Assembly (NCBI RefSeq): GCF_900186965.1
Contig: NZ_LT906457.1
Coordinates: 1,452,501 to 1,516,500 of the forward strand
DNA from: Legionella spiritensis
GTDB taxonomy: Bacteria; Pseudomonadota; Gammaproteobacteria; Legionellales; Legionellaceae
DNA length: 64,000 nt
Reading direction: 5' to 3'
The translations under genes were made by a program, and so were the position numbers. Of this stretch, positions 36,170 through 44,336 are shown one piece after another. The notes beneath the pieces were generated by a model that worked only from the letters and a program-made list of their open reading frames with translations, did no database searches and was not told the DNA's origin. The first letter of the stretch is position 1, and every line of letters begins with the position of its first letter.

Positions 36170-36418
36170 TTAATATTTAAATGTCGTTTGCCTAATTTCA
36201 ATGGTTTTATCGTGTTGTTTGTTTGAGGCACTTCGGAAGAATGTTGGGTAACCAAATAAACCCGAATAGGGTTTTTGAGGATCGTCTTTAGCGTTATATT
36301 TAATTTTACTGGCTTCAAAGGCAGCGCTTGCTTCACTTTCTGAAGGATATTCGTCTGAGGCTATATGAGTGTAGCTTTCTGAGGTATATTCCACTATGTT
36401 GATGAGATGTTTTGGCAT
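36170..36418 (-). CDS. Small hypothetical protein
   Basis: Not recognised. 82 aa, beginning MPKHLINIVEYTSESYTHIA and rich in Ser, Glu and Lys, with PYSGLFGYPTFF near residue 50. AAAGGTG lies 6 bases before the ATG, which supports translation. It could be a regulator or inhibitor encoded next to the RhuM-Fic gene, but nothing in the sequence shows this. Confidence 0.5.
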   Translation of the reverse strand: MPKHLINIVEYTSESYTHIASDEYPSESEASAAFEASKIKYNAKDDPQKPYSGLFGYPTFFRSASNKQHDKTIEIRQTTFKY

Positions 36419-36631
36419 AACGACACCTTTGTTGATTAAGCAAAAAATTAAAAACCGACTCTATGTCAACACTTATTTTAACCCTACGCCTAATATTGAT
36501 GAGCTAATTTGATTGCAGGCTTCTCTGCCAGTAGATCAAATCATTTTATCCCGCAGAAAGAATTTTCCAAGGGCGCAATATACATTGCTTTGCAATGTTA
36601 AAAAAATACGCGGTAAACGGTTCTGAATTTA

Positions 36632-37627
36632 CTAGTCACCGTCCCGGATTAAGTTGATGATGAGTTGAATCATTATGTCTTTTTGCGAAGGCTCACTTTG
36701 TGCCACAAGCAGAGCAATAGCAACAAGAGCATTATCGTTGATTTTCACTCGGCCATTTTGTCTTAAGTGATGGTTATTGAGTTGTAAAAACCAAATAAAC
36801 ATGAATGCTCCAATGCGTTTATTGCCATCAGTAAAGGGGTGGTTCTTAATAATAAAGTACAATAAATGGGCTGCCTGTTCCTCAATACTGGGGTATAAAT
36901 ATTCACGGCCAAAGCTTTGGACAATATTCCCAAGAATACCTTCGAAACTATTGTCTTTGGTCCTGCCAAATAAAGGGGTTGCTTCATTTATTGACATTAA
37001 ACGTGATTTCAAATCCTCTATAGCATCCATTGCTGAAGCATAATTAATTTCCTGAGTAATATTCGTATTTAGTTTGGATTTAGGGAAATTACCCGTGTCA
37101 TATTGATTTAATAAAACAAAGGAATGGGTGTATTCAGTTAATACTGATAACAATCCGCTAGTCTCAGATTGGCTAATGCTGCCAGATTGTGCTTGTTGAA
37201 ATAATTTAAGTGTTTTACTAAGGTTTCTAATTTGATCGGTTTGCTTCATGAGTTGCTCTTGATTAAGCGCATAACCTTGAAGTAAATACTCCTTTAATAT
37301 TTTGTTTGCCCAAATTCTAAATTGAGTTCCTTCTTTAGACTTGACTCGATAACCAACTGAAATTATTGCGTCAAGGTTATAATGCTCAATATCTCGTGAT
37401 ACTTTACGTTTCCCTTCTTCTCGAACTATCCGGAATTTCCGGATGGTTGCCTCTGGTGAGAGCTCATTTTCATTGAATATATTTTGAATGTGTTCATTTA
37501 TTGTTCGAATGTCTTTATTGAAAAGGGCTGACATTTGCTTTTGAGTTAACCATACCGTTTCATTTTCAACAGGAACTTCAACTTGAAAACTACCATCTTC
37601 AGTTTTATAGAGTGAAATATTTTTCAT
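36632..37627 (-). CDS. RhuM-family protein with C-terminal Fic/Doc domain
   Basis: 331 aa. The N-terminal RhuM/virulence domain (about 1-150) includes VWLTQKQMSALFNKDIRTIN, then SRDIEHYNLDAIISVGYRVK and FRIWANKILKEYLLQGYALN. A coiled linker leads to a Fic/Doc domain (about 225-331) with the active-site HPFTDGNKRIGAF. The Fic motif has His, Asp, Gly-Asn-Lys-Arg but lacks the second Arg of canonical AMPylators, so it is closer to Doc-like members; the modification made is uncertain. No inhibitory (S/T)xxxE(G/N) motif was noticed. It sits beside the integrase on the same strand. Confidence 0.88.
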   Translation of the reverse strand: MKNISLYKTEDGSFQVEVPVENETVWLTQKQMSALFNKDIRTINEHIQNIFNENELSPEATIRKFRIVREEGKRKVSRDIEHYNLDAIISVGYRVKSKEGTQFRIWANKILKEYLLQGYALNQEQLMKQTDQIRNLSKTLKLFQQAQSGSISQSETSGLLSVLTEYTHSFVLLNQYDTGNFPKSKLNTNITQEINYASAMDAIEDLKSRLMSINEATPLFGRTKDNSFEGILGNIVQSFGREYLYPSIEEQAAHLLYFIIKNHPFTDGNKRIGAFMFIWFLQLNNHHLRQNGRVKINDNALVAIALLVAQSEPSQKDIMIQLIINLIRDGD

Positions 37628-37667
37628 GAGAAGGCCTTGAAGGATATTTTTATATTTGAGGAGTTAT

Positions 37668-38912
37668 TCACTTTACACGCTCCATTTTGGATGGTTGGAT
37701 TGCAATAATATCAGCGGTTTTCACTTCGCCCGAGCACTTCAAAATAAAATCCGTAATTAATTGCATAGGGCGTCTTAATCGTTCGACATCAACAATAATG
37801 TATCCCGCCGTCACATCGTTTGTCATTTTGTGATTAAGTAATCGTTTTAAAGCATAGGCCGGTATATCTAAACTTTCAGCGATGGTAATAAAAGTCCTTC
37901 TCAAATCATGAACCGTAAATTCAATGCCCGTGGCTTTGGTAACGATGGCCATTTGTTTTCTTGGCTCAATCAGATGACCGGCTACGCCATTACCCGGGAA
38001 GACGTAGTCATTTACTTTGTCTAATTGTCGTTGCAGGAATAAATCATATAAAAAATCAGATAGGGGTAGGGTGTGGGTTTCATTGTTTTTTGTATCTTGG
38101 ATGCTCAAGGTACGGCCTTTCATATCAATGTCTTGCCATTTTAACGTGGCTGCTTCTTGCCGCCTTAGTCCGGTAAATAACACTAACAGTAAATAATCGG
38201 CCATTATCTGATTATCTAATTGCTTTACGGCTTGATACCAAGCAGCTAACTCATGCGATTTGATATATGATTTACGTCTCTCAACACGATACCAAGAGCG
38301 GGTTTGCGATAAGCGTCTAACAGGATTTTCAATAATGAGTGAACGGCCTTGTGCATCTTCATATTGACCTGCGGCAAAATTAAATAGGGCTCTTAATACC
38401 CTCATGGAGAGGTTCGCATAGGCGGCACCATGTTCTTGACCTAACTTTTCATGCTGACGAGCCACATGATCTTTACTGATGTTCATTATCGGCTTATCAA
38501 GCCATTTGGCAAAAGCTTTATTCAACACTTGTTCATAATTGATCTTAGTTGATGGCTTTAATGATTTTCTTGCGATGAGGTAATCATTAAATACTTCCTT
38601 CAAGCTAATTTGAGCCATCCTCTTGGCTTTTTTCTCAGCAACCGGATCAAACCCACAAGCAATTTGCCCTAAGATCTCCAACGCCTTCTTGCGAGCCATT
38701 TCAGGCGTCAACTCAGGATATCTACCCAGGGTGATACGCTTAACTTTTCGGTTGATTAATTTTTCAACAAAAAAGGCTTTTGTTCCTCCTGAAGTGACTC
38801 GTATGCCAAAGCCTTTTAATTGGTCGTCGTAATATTTTTTTTGAGCGGTTCTACCGGGTTGGGTTACCATTGGAATGGATAAATTTTCGACGGCAGACTT
38901 GTTAATTTTCAT
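37668..38912 (-). CDS. int: Tyrosine-type site-specific integrase (P4-like)
   Basis: 414 aa. An N-terminal DUF4102-type domain (QKKYYDDQLKGFGIRVTSGG, then RKVKRITLGRYPELTPEMAR) and a central SAM-like domain precede the catalytic domain with LFTGLRRQEAATLKWQDID (first Arg), FTVHDLRRTFIT (His-x-x-Arg), LLNHK (His) and AGYIIVD (nucleophile Tyr). AAAGGT lies upstream of the ATG at 38912. It lies 167 bp inside attR and reads away from it, as usual for tRNA-targeting islands. Confidence 0.95.
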   Translation of the reverse strand: MKINKSAVENLSIPMVTQPGRTAQKKYYDDQLKGFGIRVTSGGTKAFFVEKLINRKVKRITLGRYPELTPEMARKKALEILGQIACGFDPVAEKKAKRMAQISLKEVFNDYLIARKSLKPSTKINYEQVLNKAFAKWLDKPIMNISKDHVARQHEKLGQEHGAAYANLSMRVLRALFNFAAGQYEDAQGRSLIIENPVRRLSQTRSWYRVERRKSYIKSHELAAWYQAVKQLDNQIMADYLLLVLFTGLRRQEAATLKWQDIDMKGRTLSIQDTKNNETHTLPLSDFLYDLFLQRQLDKVNDYVFPGNGVAGHLIEPRKQMAIVTKATGIEFTVHDLRRTFITIAESLDIPAYALKRLLNHKMTNDVTAGYIIVDVERLRRPMQLITDFILKCSGEVKTADIIAIQPSKMERVK

Positions 38913-38928
38913 CGCTTTTTACCTTTGT

Positions 38929-38959
38929 GTGTCGAACATGTGTCGAATATGTGTCGAAG
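38929..38959 (+). promoter_or_regulatory. Putative integrase arm-type sites, right end
   Basis: Three copies of TGTGTCGAA start at 38929, 38940 and 38951, exactly 11 bp apart, one helical turn. They lie just upstream of the integrase gene, where binding could also control int transcription. Confidence 0.65.
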
Positions 38960-39078
38960 AATTAGGTAAAAAAGCTTAATAGAACTTATAACTTAATACA
39001 AGAGTAGTTGGTTGTATTTATGATGATTTTAAAAGAAATTAAAAGTGTGTCGTAGTGTATAAAATATACAAAAATATA

Positions 39079-39133
39079 ATTCGTAATCAATAGGTCTGCG
39101 GTTCGATTCCGCACAACGGCATAGTAAAATCAA
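39079..39133 (+). repeat. attR: 55-bp direct repeat (displaced tRNA-Thr 3' half)
   Basis: Identical to 28521-28575. It contains only the 3' half of the tRNA and is not a functional tRNA gene. Confidence 0.95.
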
Positions 39134-39170
39134 GGAGTTAAAAGTCATAAGTCAAAATTGTAAGTTTTGT

Positions 39171-40358
39171 TTATTGCAAGTCTCTTATCCGCTTGGCAAT
39201 CATCCGATCAAGCAAATTTTTTTTCTTATCGGTCATTTCGAAGGTAAACAAACCTGGATAATATTTTGTAAAACGTTTTAACAGCTTATCCAGTGTGGCG
39301 TTCATTACTTTAACAGAAATCTGATAACGCTCAGCGAAATCAGTGAATATTTTTCTTTTCATATTATCATCTCGACCATCCATTTTGATTGCCATATTGA
39401 AGTCACTATAAATCGCAGTCGAAATCAAATCATAAAGCGGCGTAAGGGTAATGGTTTCATCTTCTAATGTCTGCAGACTGATGTTTTTTGCATGTAAATC
39501 ACCATTGCAAATCAGGTAGGAAAAAGCAATTTGACTGAGCAAATTTAAAATCTCTAGTTGTGGGGCATTGGCAATGAGCATGATTGCATCGGCAATTTGA
39601 TTCACCGTTATGCGGTATTTGTCCGCTGGGTAACGGTTTAAAAATTGGCAGGCATCTTCTTGATGTATTCTTTTTTCATTGTATCTATCGAATCTTTCAA
39701 CCAACAGGCCTGTATTTTTATTTTTGTCGTAAACCAGTTTTGCTTTTGCAACCGTGAAGCCACACTGCTTCGCTAATTGTAAACAGCAAAATTCATTTTG
39801 AATCAAGTTATTTTTGTCGCCAGGGTTTAACTTTAAAATATAACTTTTACCTGTTTTAGTTAATTTTAAGGGGAAACTGATCATAGATGCGGATATTTTC
39901 TCCTGTACGCCAGCTAGTGCTTTGCTATCAAATAAAGGGCTCTCAGGGGCAATGGTTTCTTCAAACAATGAATAAAAGTTTACTTCTTCCAGTTTTTTAG
40001 CTGGTGGAAATTCAGCTTTAGCGGGGTTGCCTACGTAAATATCCCCAATGCAATCACTACCTACGGCGGAAAAAAGGGAGAACAAATCATCTTTTGAGGT
40101 TTTAATTTTATCGACCAAGGCATTAAGCCTTCTTCCTTCAGGTAAAAGACCTGCAAAAAAAGGCGGTAAATTATCACCCTGCATTACAATTTTAGCGGTA
40201 TCTTTTGTGATACAATATGAAAAATAGGCTTCGTTTGAATGAGATCTAAATGTTGAATTAAGTTCAAATTCACATCCGTATTCAGTTCTTCGTAAGACCC
40301 CTGCAAACTCCGTTTTTTTATAAATCTCTAGTTCGTTGATGGCTTTGTAATCATTCAT
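39171..40358 (-). CDS. hipA: HipA-family serine/threonine kinase toxin
   Basis: 395 aa. The N-terminal HipA domain (FAGVLRRTEYGCEFEL, PPFFAGLLPEGRRLNALV, FSLFSAVGSDCIGDI) is followed by the kinase-like domain with KLNPGDKNNLIQNEFCCLQL and the catalytic loop ICNGDLHAKNISL, then LTPLYDLISTA (metal-binding Asp). These residues indicate an active kinase; E. coli HipA targets GltX. hipB overlaps its start by 8 bases. The pair lies just outside attR, 37 bp away, so it belongs to the chromosome side, or to an older neighbouring insertion. Confidence 0.9.
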   Translation of the reverse strand: MNDYKAINELEIYKKTEFAGVLRRTEYGCEFELNSTFRSHSNEAYFSYCITKDTAKIVMQGDNLPPFFAGLLPEGRRLNALVDKIKTSKDDLFSLFSAVGSDCIGDIYVGNPAKAEFPPAKKLEEVNFYSLFEETIAPESPLFDSKALAGVQEKISASMISFPLKLTKTGKSYILKLNPGDKNNLIQNEFCCLQLAKQCGFTVAKAKLVYDKNKNTGLLVERFDRYNEKRIHQEDACQFLNRYPADKYRITVNQIADAIMLIANAPQLEILNLLSQIAFSYLICNGDLHAKNISLQTLEDETITLTPLYDLISTAIYSDFNMAIKMDGRDDNMKRKIFTDFAERYQISVKVMNATLDKLLKRFTKYYPGLFTFEMTDKKKNLLDRMIAKRIRDLQ

Positions 40359-40599
40359 TGTGGTTCACCACACCAGCTGTTCCCTTCTCTATGACAAGCT
40401 GCATGCCCAAAATTTGCAGAACATCAATGACCTTAGCAATTTGGGCTGTTTTTTTGCCTCGTTCAATTTGACTGATAAAATTAATACTGGTGCCGGATAG
40501 ATCAGCCAACTGGCCTTGAGTCAACTTTCTCCGCTTCCTCTCGGCCTCTATGGCCTCTCCTAAAATGCGGACAGATGATTTTTGCATATTAATTTTCAT
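40351..40599 (-). CDS. hipB: HipB-family HTH antitoxin
   Basis: 82 aa XRE-type regulator: LGEAIEAERKRRKLTQGQLA then DLSGTSINFISQIERGKKTA. It binds HipA and represses the operon. Antitoxin-first order and an 8-base overlap with hipA are typical. The ATG at 40599 is used; a second ATG is four codons in. Confidence 0.9.
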   Translation of the reverse strand: MKINMQKSSVRILGEAIEAERKRRKLTQGQLADLSGTSINFISQIERGKKTAQIAKVIDVLQILGMQLVIEKGTAGVVNHNE

Positions 40600-40813
40600 A
40601 TGTTCATGTGAAATAATAGTGTTGAATAACTTGATTTTAGCATAAATTAATTTTTTTCACGCGATCGCATTAAAAAAGTTGAAATTTATCAGTATAACGA
40701 GATATTTTAATTGAATTCACTTGATCGAAGTAATTTTTTTATTTCCAAGGCCGAAGCAAAATCAAGGTAAAGCAAGATTAGAGCAAGTAATTTGGCACTG
40801 TATAAGGGAGAGT

Positions 40814-41059
40814 TTACAGTTTGATTTTTTCAATAGAGATAATTCTCACCTGATCATATCTGTCAAAAATAATTCGCCATGATCCAATACGCAGGCGAAA
40901 ATAGGGGAGGGGGGGCCCTGTAATTTTTTATATCAAAATTGGGTTATCTGGATTTTTTCCCAATAACACAATCTTTTTAGTTATTCTGCTTTTATCGGGT
41001 TGTGGTACACTTTGCAGTGCTTTCTTAGCCTGTTTTTTGATGAGCAACGTGTATGACAC
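40814..41059 (-). pseudogene. Decayed RelE/ParE-type toxin
   Basis: The 5' part (GTG at 41059) reads VSYTLLIKKQAKKALQSVPQ then PDKSRITKKIVLLGKNPDNP, a RelE-type N terminus, and stops at 40928. In another frame, FRLRIGSWRIIFDRYDQVRI then ISIEKIKL gives the matching RelE C terminus up to TAA at 40814. The 20 or so residues that should join the halves are missing or frame-shifted, in a stretch that includes a run of seven G at 40910-40916. No partner antitoxin was seen. This accounts for the otherwise empty gap 40600-41134. Confidence 0.75.
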
Positions 41060-41134
41060 CCTTTAAACCACGTCAAAAGTAAATGCGTGCACAGAGCCTG
41101 GAAGAGAAATACTGTAATCAACCAATTAATCGTA

Positions 41135-41830
41135 ATGAATATGGATAAAGAATACTGGCAGCAACGATGGCAATGCAATGAAATTGGATTTAACCAATCG
41201 CAACCCAATCCTTTAATGCAACGCTATTTTCCCAAGTTGAATCTCAACCCTGGTGATTGTGTTTTTGTTCCTTTATGCGGTAAAAGCATCGACATGATAT
41301 GGCTCGCTGGTCAGGGTTATAAAGTAGTCGGTGTTGAACTTAGCGAGCAGGCATGCAAAGCGTTTTTTAATGACAATAAAATTCGTTTCAAGGTGACTGA
41401 AATGAATGGATTTTCGGTCTACAAGAGTGATGAAATGACTTTGTTTGCTGGTGATTTCTTTAAAATCAATAAAAATTTACTTGATAAAATCGATGCTGTG
41501 TATGACCGTGCGGCCCTCATTGCACTCCCACAGGAGCTTAGAAAGCCTTATTCAGAACAACTGGCCAAATTGCTTGAGCCTGATGCCAAAGTATTACTAA
41601 TCACAACCTCATACGATCAGCAGGAGATGCAAGGCCCGCCATTTTCAATAAACCAAATAGAAGTGAATGAGTTGTTTAAAACCAACTTTGATATGACACA
41701 GGTTTATAGTAAAACGGTAAAAAATATACCAGTGCACCTCAAAGCTAAAGGATTAAGGCTTGCAACCGAGCAAGTTTATTCATTGGTAAAGAGAAAGGAC
41801 AAAAGCCTCTCAATCAAAGTAGAATCTTAA
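41135..41830 (+). CDS. tpm: Thiopurine S-methyltransferase-like protein
   Basis: 231 aa from ATG 41135 (a second ATG at 41141; ribosome site weak). Family landmarks: DKEYWQQRWQCNEIGFNQ, the SAM-binding VFVPLCGKSIDMIWLAGQGY with VVGVELSEQA, DAVYDRAALIALPQELR and LLITTSYDQQEMQGPPFSI. Bacterial TPMTs methylate thiopurines and selenium or tellurium oxyanions; the native substrate is unclear. Isolated gene between the decayed relE and an unknown gene. Confidence 0.93.
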   Translation: MNMDKEYWQQRWQCNEIGFNQSQPNPLMQRYFPKLNLNPGDCVFVPLCGKSIDMIWLAGQGYKVVGVELSEQACKAFFNDNKIRFKVTEMNGFSVYKSDEMTLFAGDFFKINKNLLDKIDAVYDRAALIALPQELRKPYSEQLAKLLEPDAKVLLITTSYDQQEMQGPPFSINQIEVNELFKTNFDMTQVYSKTVKNIPVHLKAKGLRLATEQVYSLVKRKDKSLSIKVES

Positions 41831-42002
41831 ATTATCCGGCATCTGAAGTGCCTGACATTCATCTTGTAGTAGATTTCACGGATCCAGAGATATTCTGACG
41901 GACAACTTAATTTGGGCTTGAAGTGACTGGCGGGGTGACAAAGTTGGATGAACACATCTCAATGTAATCCTTTACATCAAATGTAATTGGATCGGTTGGT
42001 TG

Positions 42003-42551
42003 TTATTTGCGGAAACTTATGCCTTTATTGCCTTTGGCCCATAATTCATAGTTCAAAACTTCTTCGTGCGTACTATCCTTATCAATAGGTGGAAGTGGCA
42101 TGGCATTCGAGGCTTTAATAAAAAATCCAATGTTATAACCTTTAATTTTTTGTTGTGTTGTGATTTCGATGTCCTTGCTCCCATCGCGGTAAGATGTCTT
42201 ATTGTGCGAAACATTGTCTTGTTGAAGCTTGACCGGGACACTGCCTAACGGCAATTTCGCCGCAACATCCAAATTGACCGAAGCCGTTCGGTTTGTGTTG
42301 TTTACATCATGAATGGATCCTTGTCCTGTAATCTGGCTAACATTACAAAATCTTGAGTTCGCTGGATCCGCTTCCTTTAAATCCATCTTAATGTGATGTT
42401 GTTTTCCGTTTGGAGTTTTTACAGTTTCATCTTGTATTGTTCCATGTATCCTGCATTTAACAGGGCCTACCAAAGGGATAGTATTGGTTGACTCTACAGT
42501 TGCCCTGTACTCTCTTATTTTATTAGTAGCTTTAGTATTATTTACTGGCAT
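42003..42551 (-). CDS. Hypothetical protein
   Basis: Not recognised. 182 aa, soluble, no signal peptide, strand-rich (VGPVKCRIHGTIQDETVKT; ASVNLDVAAKLPLGSVPVKL), with DGSKDIEITTQQKIKGYNI near residue 125. It may be a beta-sandwich. AGAGAGTG is a possible ribosome site. It forms a minus-strand pair with the small gene at 42890-43186. A host-directed role is possible but unsupported. Confidence 0.55.
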   Translation of the reverse strand: MPVNNTKATNKIREYRATVESTNTIPLVGPVKCRIHGTIQDETVKTPNGKQHHIKMDLKEADPANSRFCNVSQITGQGSIHDVNNTNRTASVNLDVAAKLPLGSVPVKLQQDNVSHNKTSYRDGSKDIEITTQQKIKGYNIGFFIKASNAMPLPPIDKDSTHEEVLNYELWAKGNKGISFRK

Positions 42552-42889
42552 AACATCACTCTCTCTAAAATTAGCTTATGTCAATGGATAAATTAACATC
42601 ACCACTCATGAAGTGGCAATATATTTTACACTTTGTTTACGTTTTTTCAAAAAACAGGAAAAAATTGAACAAAAATTTACAATAATGGATGAGGGAAAGA
42701 ACTTTAATGAAAGTAACGCACACGCAAATCAACGAACAACTATAGCGGCTAGCGTCCTCATAAAATACCATGTTCAGGAACAGATGACTTCAACAAACAC
42801 GAGCAACATGTGATGGATTAACGTCATTTATTGTTTGAGTAAATGTGTAAATCAACCACATGCGTGGCTGTAAGACGATCTGATAACGG
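42552..42889. other. Non-coding gap
   Basis: 338 bp between two minus-strand unknown genes. A 66-codon plus-strand frame (42613-42813) exists but has no ribosome site and unusual composition. Nothing else is seen. Confidence 0.4.
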
Positions 42890-43186
42890 TTACAAGGTAT
42901 AGCTTCGATTACGTGTCAAGACCGCCTGTTCATTAACGTCGTCTTCAGTAATAGGCTTCATCTCATTATTGCTAAATATATTAAGCGCCATGTATGCCAT
43001 GTATGCCTGAGCCGCCTTTTCACATTCAACGGATGGCTTATCACCGGTCTCATTGGATTTGGCACATTGCGATAAATTAGCAACAATATCTTCTCTTGTT
43101 ACTGTTCCGTTAGTAATGTTATCCATTAGTTTTTGAGATGGGGCATCAAATTCTACGCTTACCTCACCGGTCAATTTTTTCGTCAT
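42890..43186 (-). CDS. Small hypothetical protein
   Basis: Not recognised. 98 aa, acidic and helical, with MTKKLTGEVSVEFDAPSQKL at the start and a CAKSNETGDKPSVECEKAAQ stretch with two cysteines. AAGGGAG lies 7 bases upstream of the ATG, a strong site, so it is likely expressed. There is no signal peptide or membrane segment. Confidence 0.6.
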   Translation of the reverse strand: MTKKLTGEVSVEFDAPSQKLMDNITNGTVTREDIVANLSQCAKSNETGDKPSVECEKAAQAYMAYMALNIFSNNEMKPITEDDVNEQAVLTRNRSYTL

Positions 43187-43448
43187 ACATTTCTCCCTTT
43201 GAAAAGTCTAAACGCAAACAATATGATCTTTTTAAGCACACAATGATAACGTATTTATAGTTCTAAAGCTATACAATCAGCAAGTTTTTTAGTGAGCATT
43301 TCTGGCAGTAAAGACAGTAAATGTTCCGAAGGATTGCAGGTACTGTCATAAACCACGAAATAATCGTTCTATCGAGGTTAAATTGACGTATCTTGACGAG
43401 AAGCTAATTTTGAAAAACAGGTGCATGAAATGACATATCAACACCCTC

Positions 43449-43597
43449 TAATACTACAGTGGTAAGTTCTGTCATTCCCGAGAAATCGGGAATCTATTCA
43501 GATTAAAATAGATCTTCGCCTGCGCAAAGATGACTGTCACTGAGCAAAAATGAGTACATAAACAGGGATCTTTTTCAAAATACAACTGTAGTACTAA
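43449..43597. repeat. Dispersed hairpin repeat (dRS3-like), copy 2, with inverted ends
   Basis: The first ~93 bp are the reverse complement of 3081-3174, including GTCATTCCCGAGAAATCGGG. Here a right end is also visible: ACAACTGTAGTACTAA is the imperfect complement of the left TAATACTACAGTGGT, so the full element is about 149 bp and looks like a miniature transposon. It fills most of the 450-bp gap before the next gene. Confidence 0.75.
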
Positions 43598-43637
43598 TCT
43601 ATAATCAGTATTATATTCCAAAGGTAACGGGTGAATA

Positions 43638-44114
43638 ATGACTCAAATTAGACATGATGAAAATAAAGCCTTTAAAATTATTGAACGATTTAATCATTTA
43701 AATGCCTCCAGAGCTCCAATATCTGATTTTTTACCCATTGTTGATGCAGACAATTTAATTGTCACTATACGAGATAGTGATATTGTTTTTAAAGGAATTG
43801 CGGGACTGGCGGATCATCAAATTGGCAAATTGAGTTTTTTCGATCAAAAATTCGATTGCGAACTGGTTAAAAGCGAGTATCAAAAAGAGCGCCTTACGAT
43901 GAATACGAAAGGTGTTTGGTATGCAACAATTTGGCAATCCCCCGCTCCCTATAGCCAAAAATTAATCGCAGATTTAGTCCATACCTGGATTTTAAAACGG
44001 ACGGAGCAATCAACTTACATCATCGACACGCATATTTGTGAATACTTTAAATATAGAGACGGGTTTTCTCCCAGGGATTTTTCGGACAAAGATTTCCACT
44101 ATACCTTGAAATAA
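43638..44114 (+). CDS. Hypothetical protein, possibly NTF2/SnoaL-like fold
   Basis: 158 aa, soluble. An N-terminal helix (KAFKIIERFNHLNASRAPIS) followed by strand-rich segments with long aromatic strands (GVWYATIWQSPAPYSQKLIA; STYIIDTHICEYFKYRDG) is reminiscent of the cone-shaped NTF2/SnoaL fold. No catalytic residues were identified. AAGGTAACGGG lies upstream of the ATG. It stands alone, directly after a miniature element. Confidence 0.6.
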   Translation: MTQIRHDENKAFKIIERFNHLNASRAPISDFLPIVDADNLIVTIRDSDIVFKGIAGLADHQIGKLSFFDQKFDCELVKSEYQKERLTMNTKGVWYATIWQSPAPYSQKLIADLVHTWILKRTEQSTYIIDTHICEYFKYRDGFSPRDFSDKDFHYTLK

Positions 44115-44336
44115 ACGGCATCCTGACTGAAGCACCGTCATGGCCATGTTCCAACCCTGGCCATGAAATATCAACACGTCCTGTACCTATTTTATCTATC
44201 TTAAGACAAGACTCACTCACGCCACTTTTTTGCCACACTAAAAACTCTTTGGTTGATAAAATTAAATCCTAATTAATAAAATCTTAATCTAACTGTATTA
44301 AAATAACTCAAATTAAGATTATTGAGAGAGAGTTTT

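Larger units (their letters stand above)
28521..39133. mobile_element. Integrative element in tRNA-Thr(CGT), about 10.6 kb
   Basis: Defined by the perfect 55-bp att repeats and a tyrosine integrase beside the right end. Contents in order: a hypothetical gene, an IS256-family insertion, a small OB-like protein, a DUF927 helicase/primase-like gene, an AlpA-like HTH, a NERD protein, a 31-bp tandem repeat array, HigBA, a truncated DUF927 copy, a small hypothetical, a RhuM-Fic protein and the integrase. No conjugation or capsid genes are present, so it resembles a P4-like satellite or mobilizable island. Base composition is clearly more AT-rich than the flanking core genes. Confidence 0.92.

Noticed and set aside
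39079-39133. Second tRNA-Thr gene
   Set aside because: Only the 3' half of the tRNA is present, with no acceptor 5' strand or D arm. It is the attR copy.
39171-40599. hipBA as part of the tRNA-Thr island
   Set aside because: The pair lies outside the exact attR repeat, and no third att copy was seen to its right.
42613-42813. 66-codon plus-strand frame
   Set aside because: No ribosome site, odd composition (Asn/Thr-rich tail) and no coding-like conservation pattern that can be judged.
44250-44336. PmrA box upstream of the 460-aa gene
   Set aside because: TTAATCT-like motifs are present, but no tandem pair with 2-bp spacing and a -10 at 5-7 bp was found, unlike the three accepted sites.
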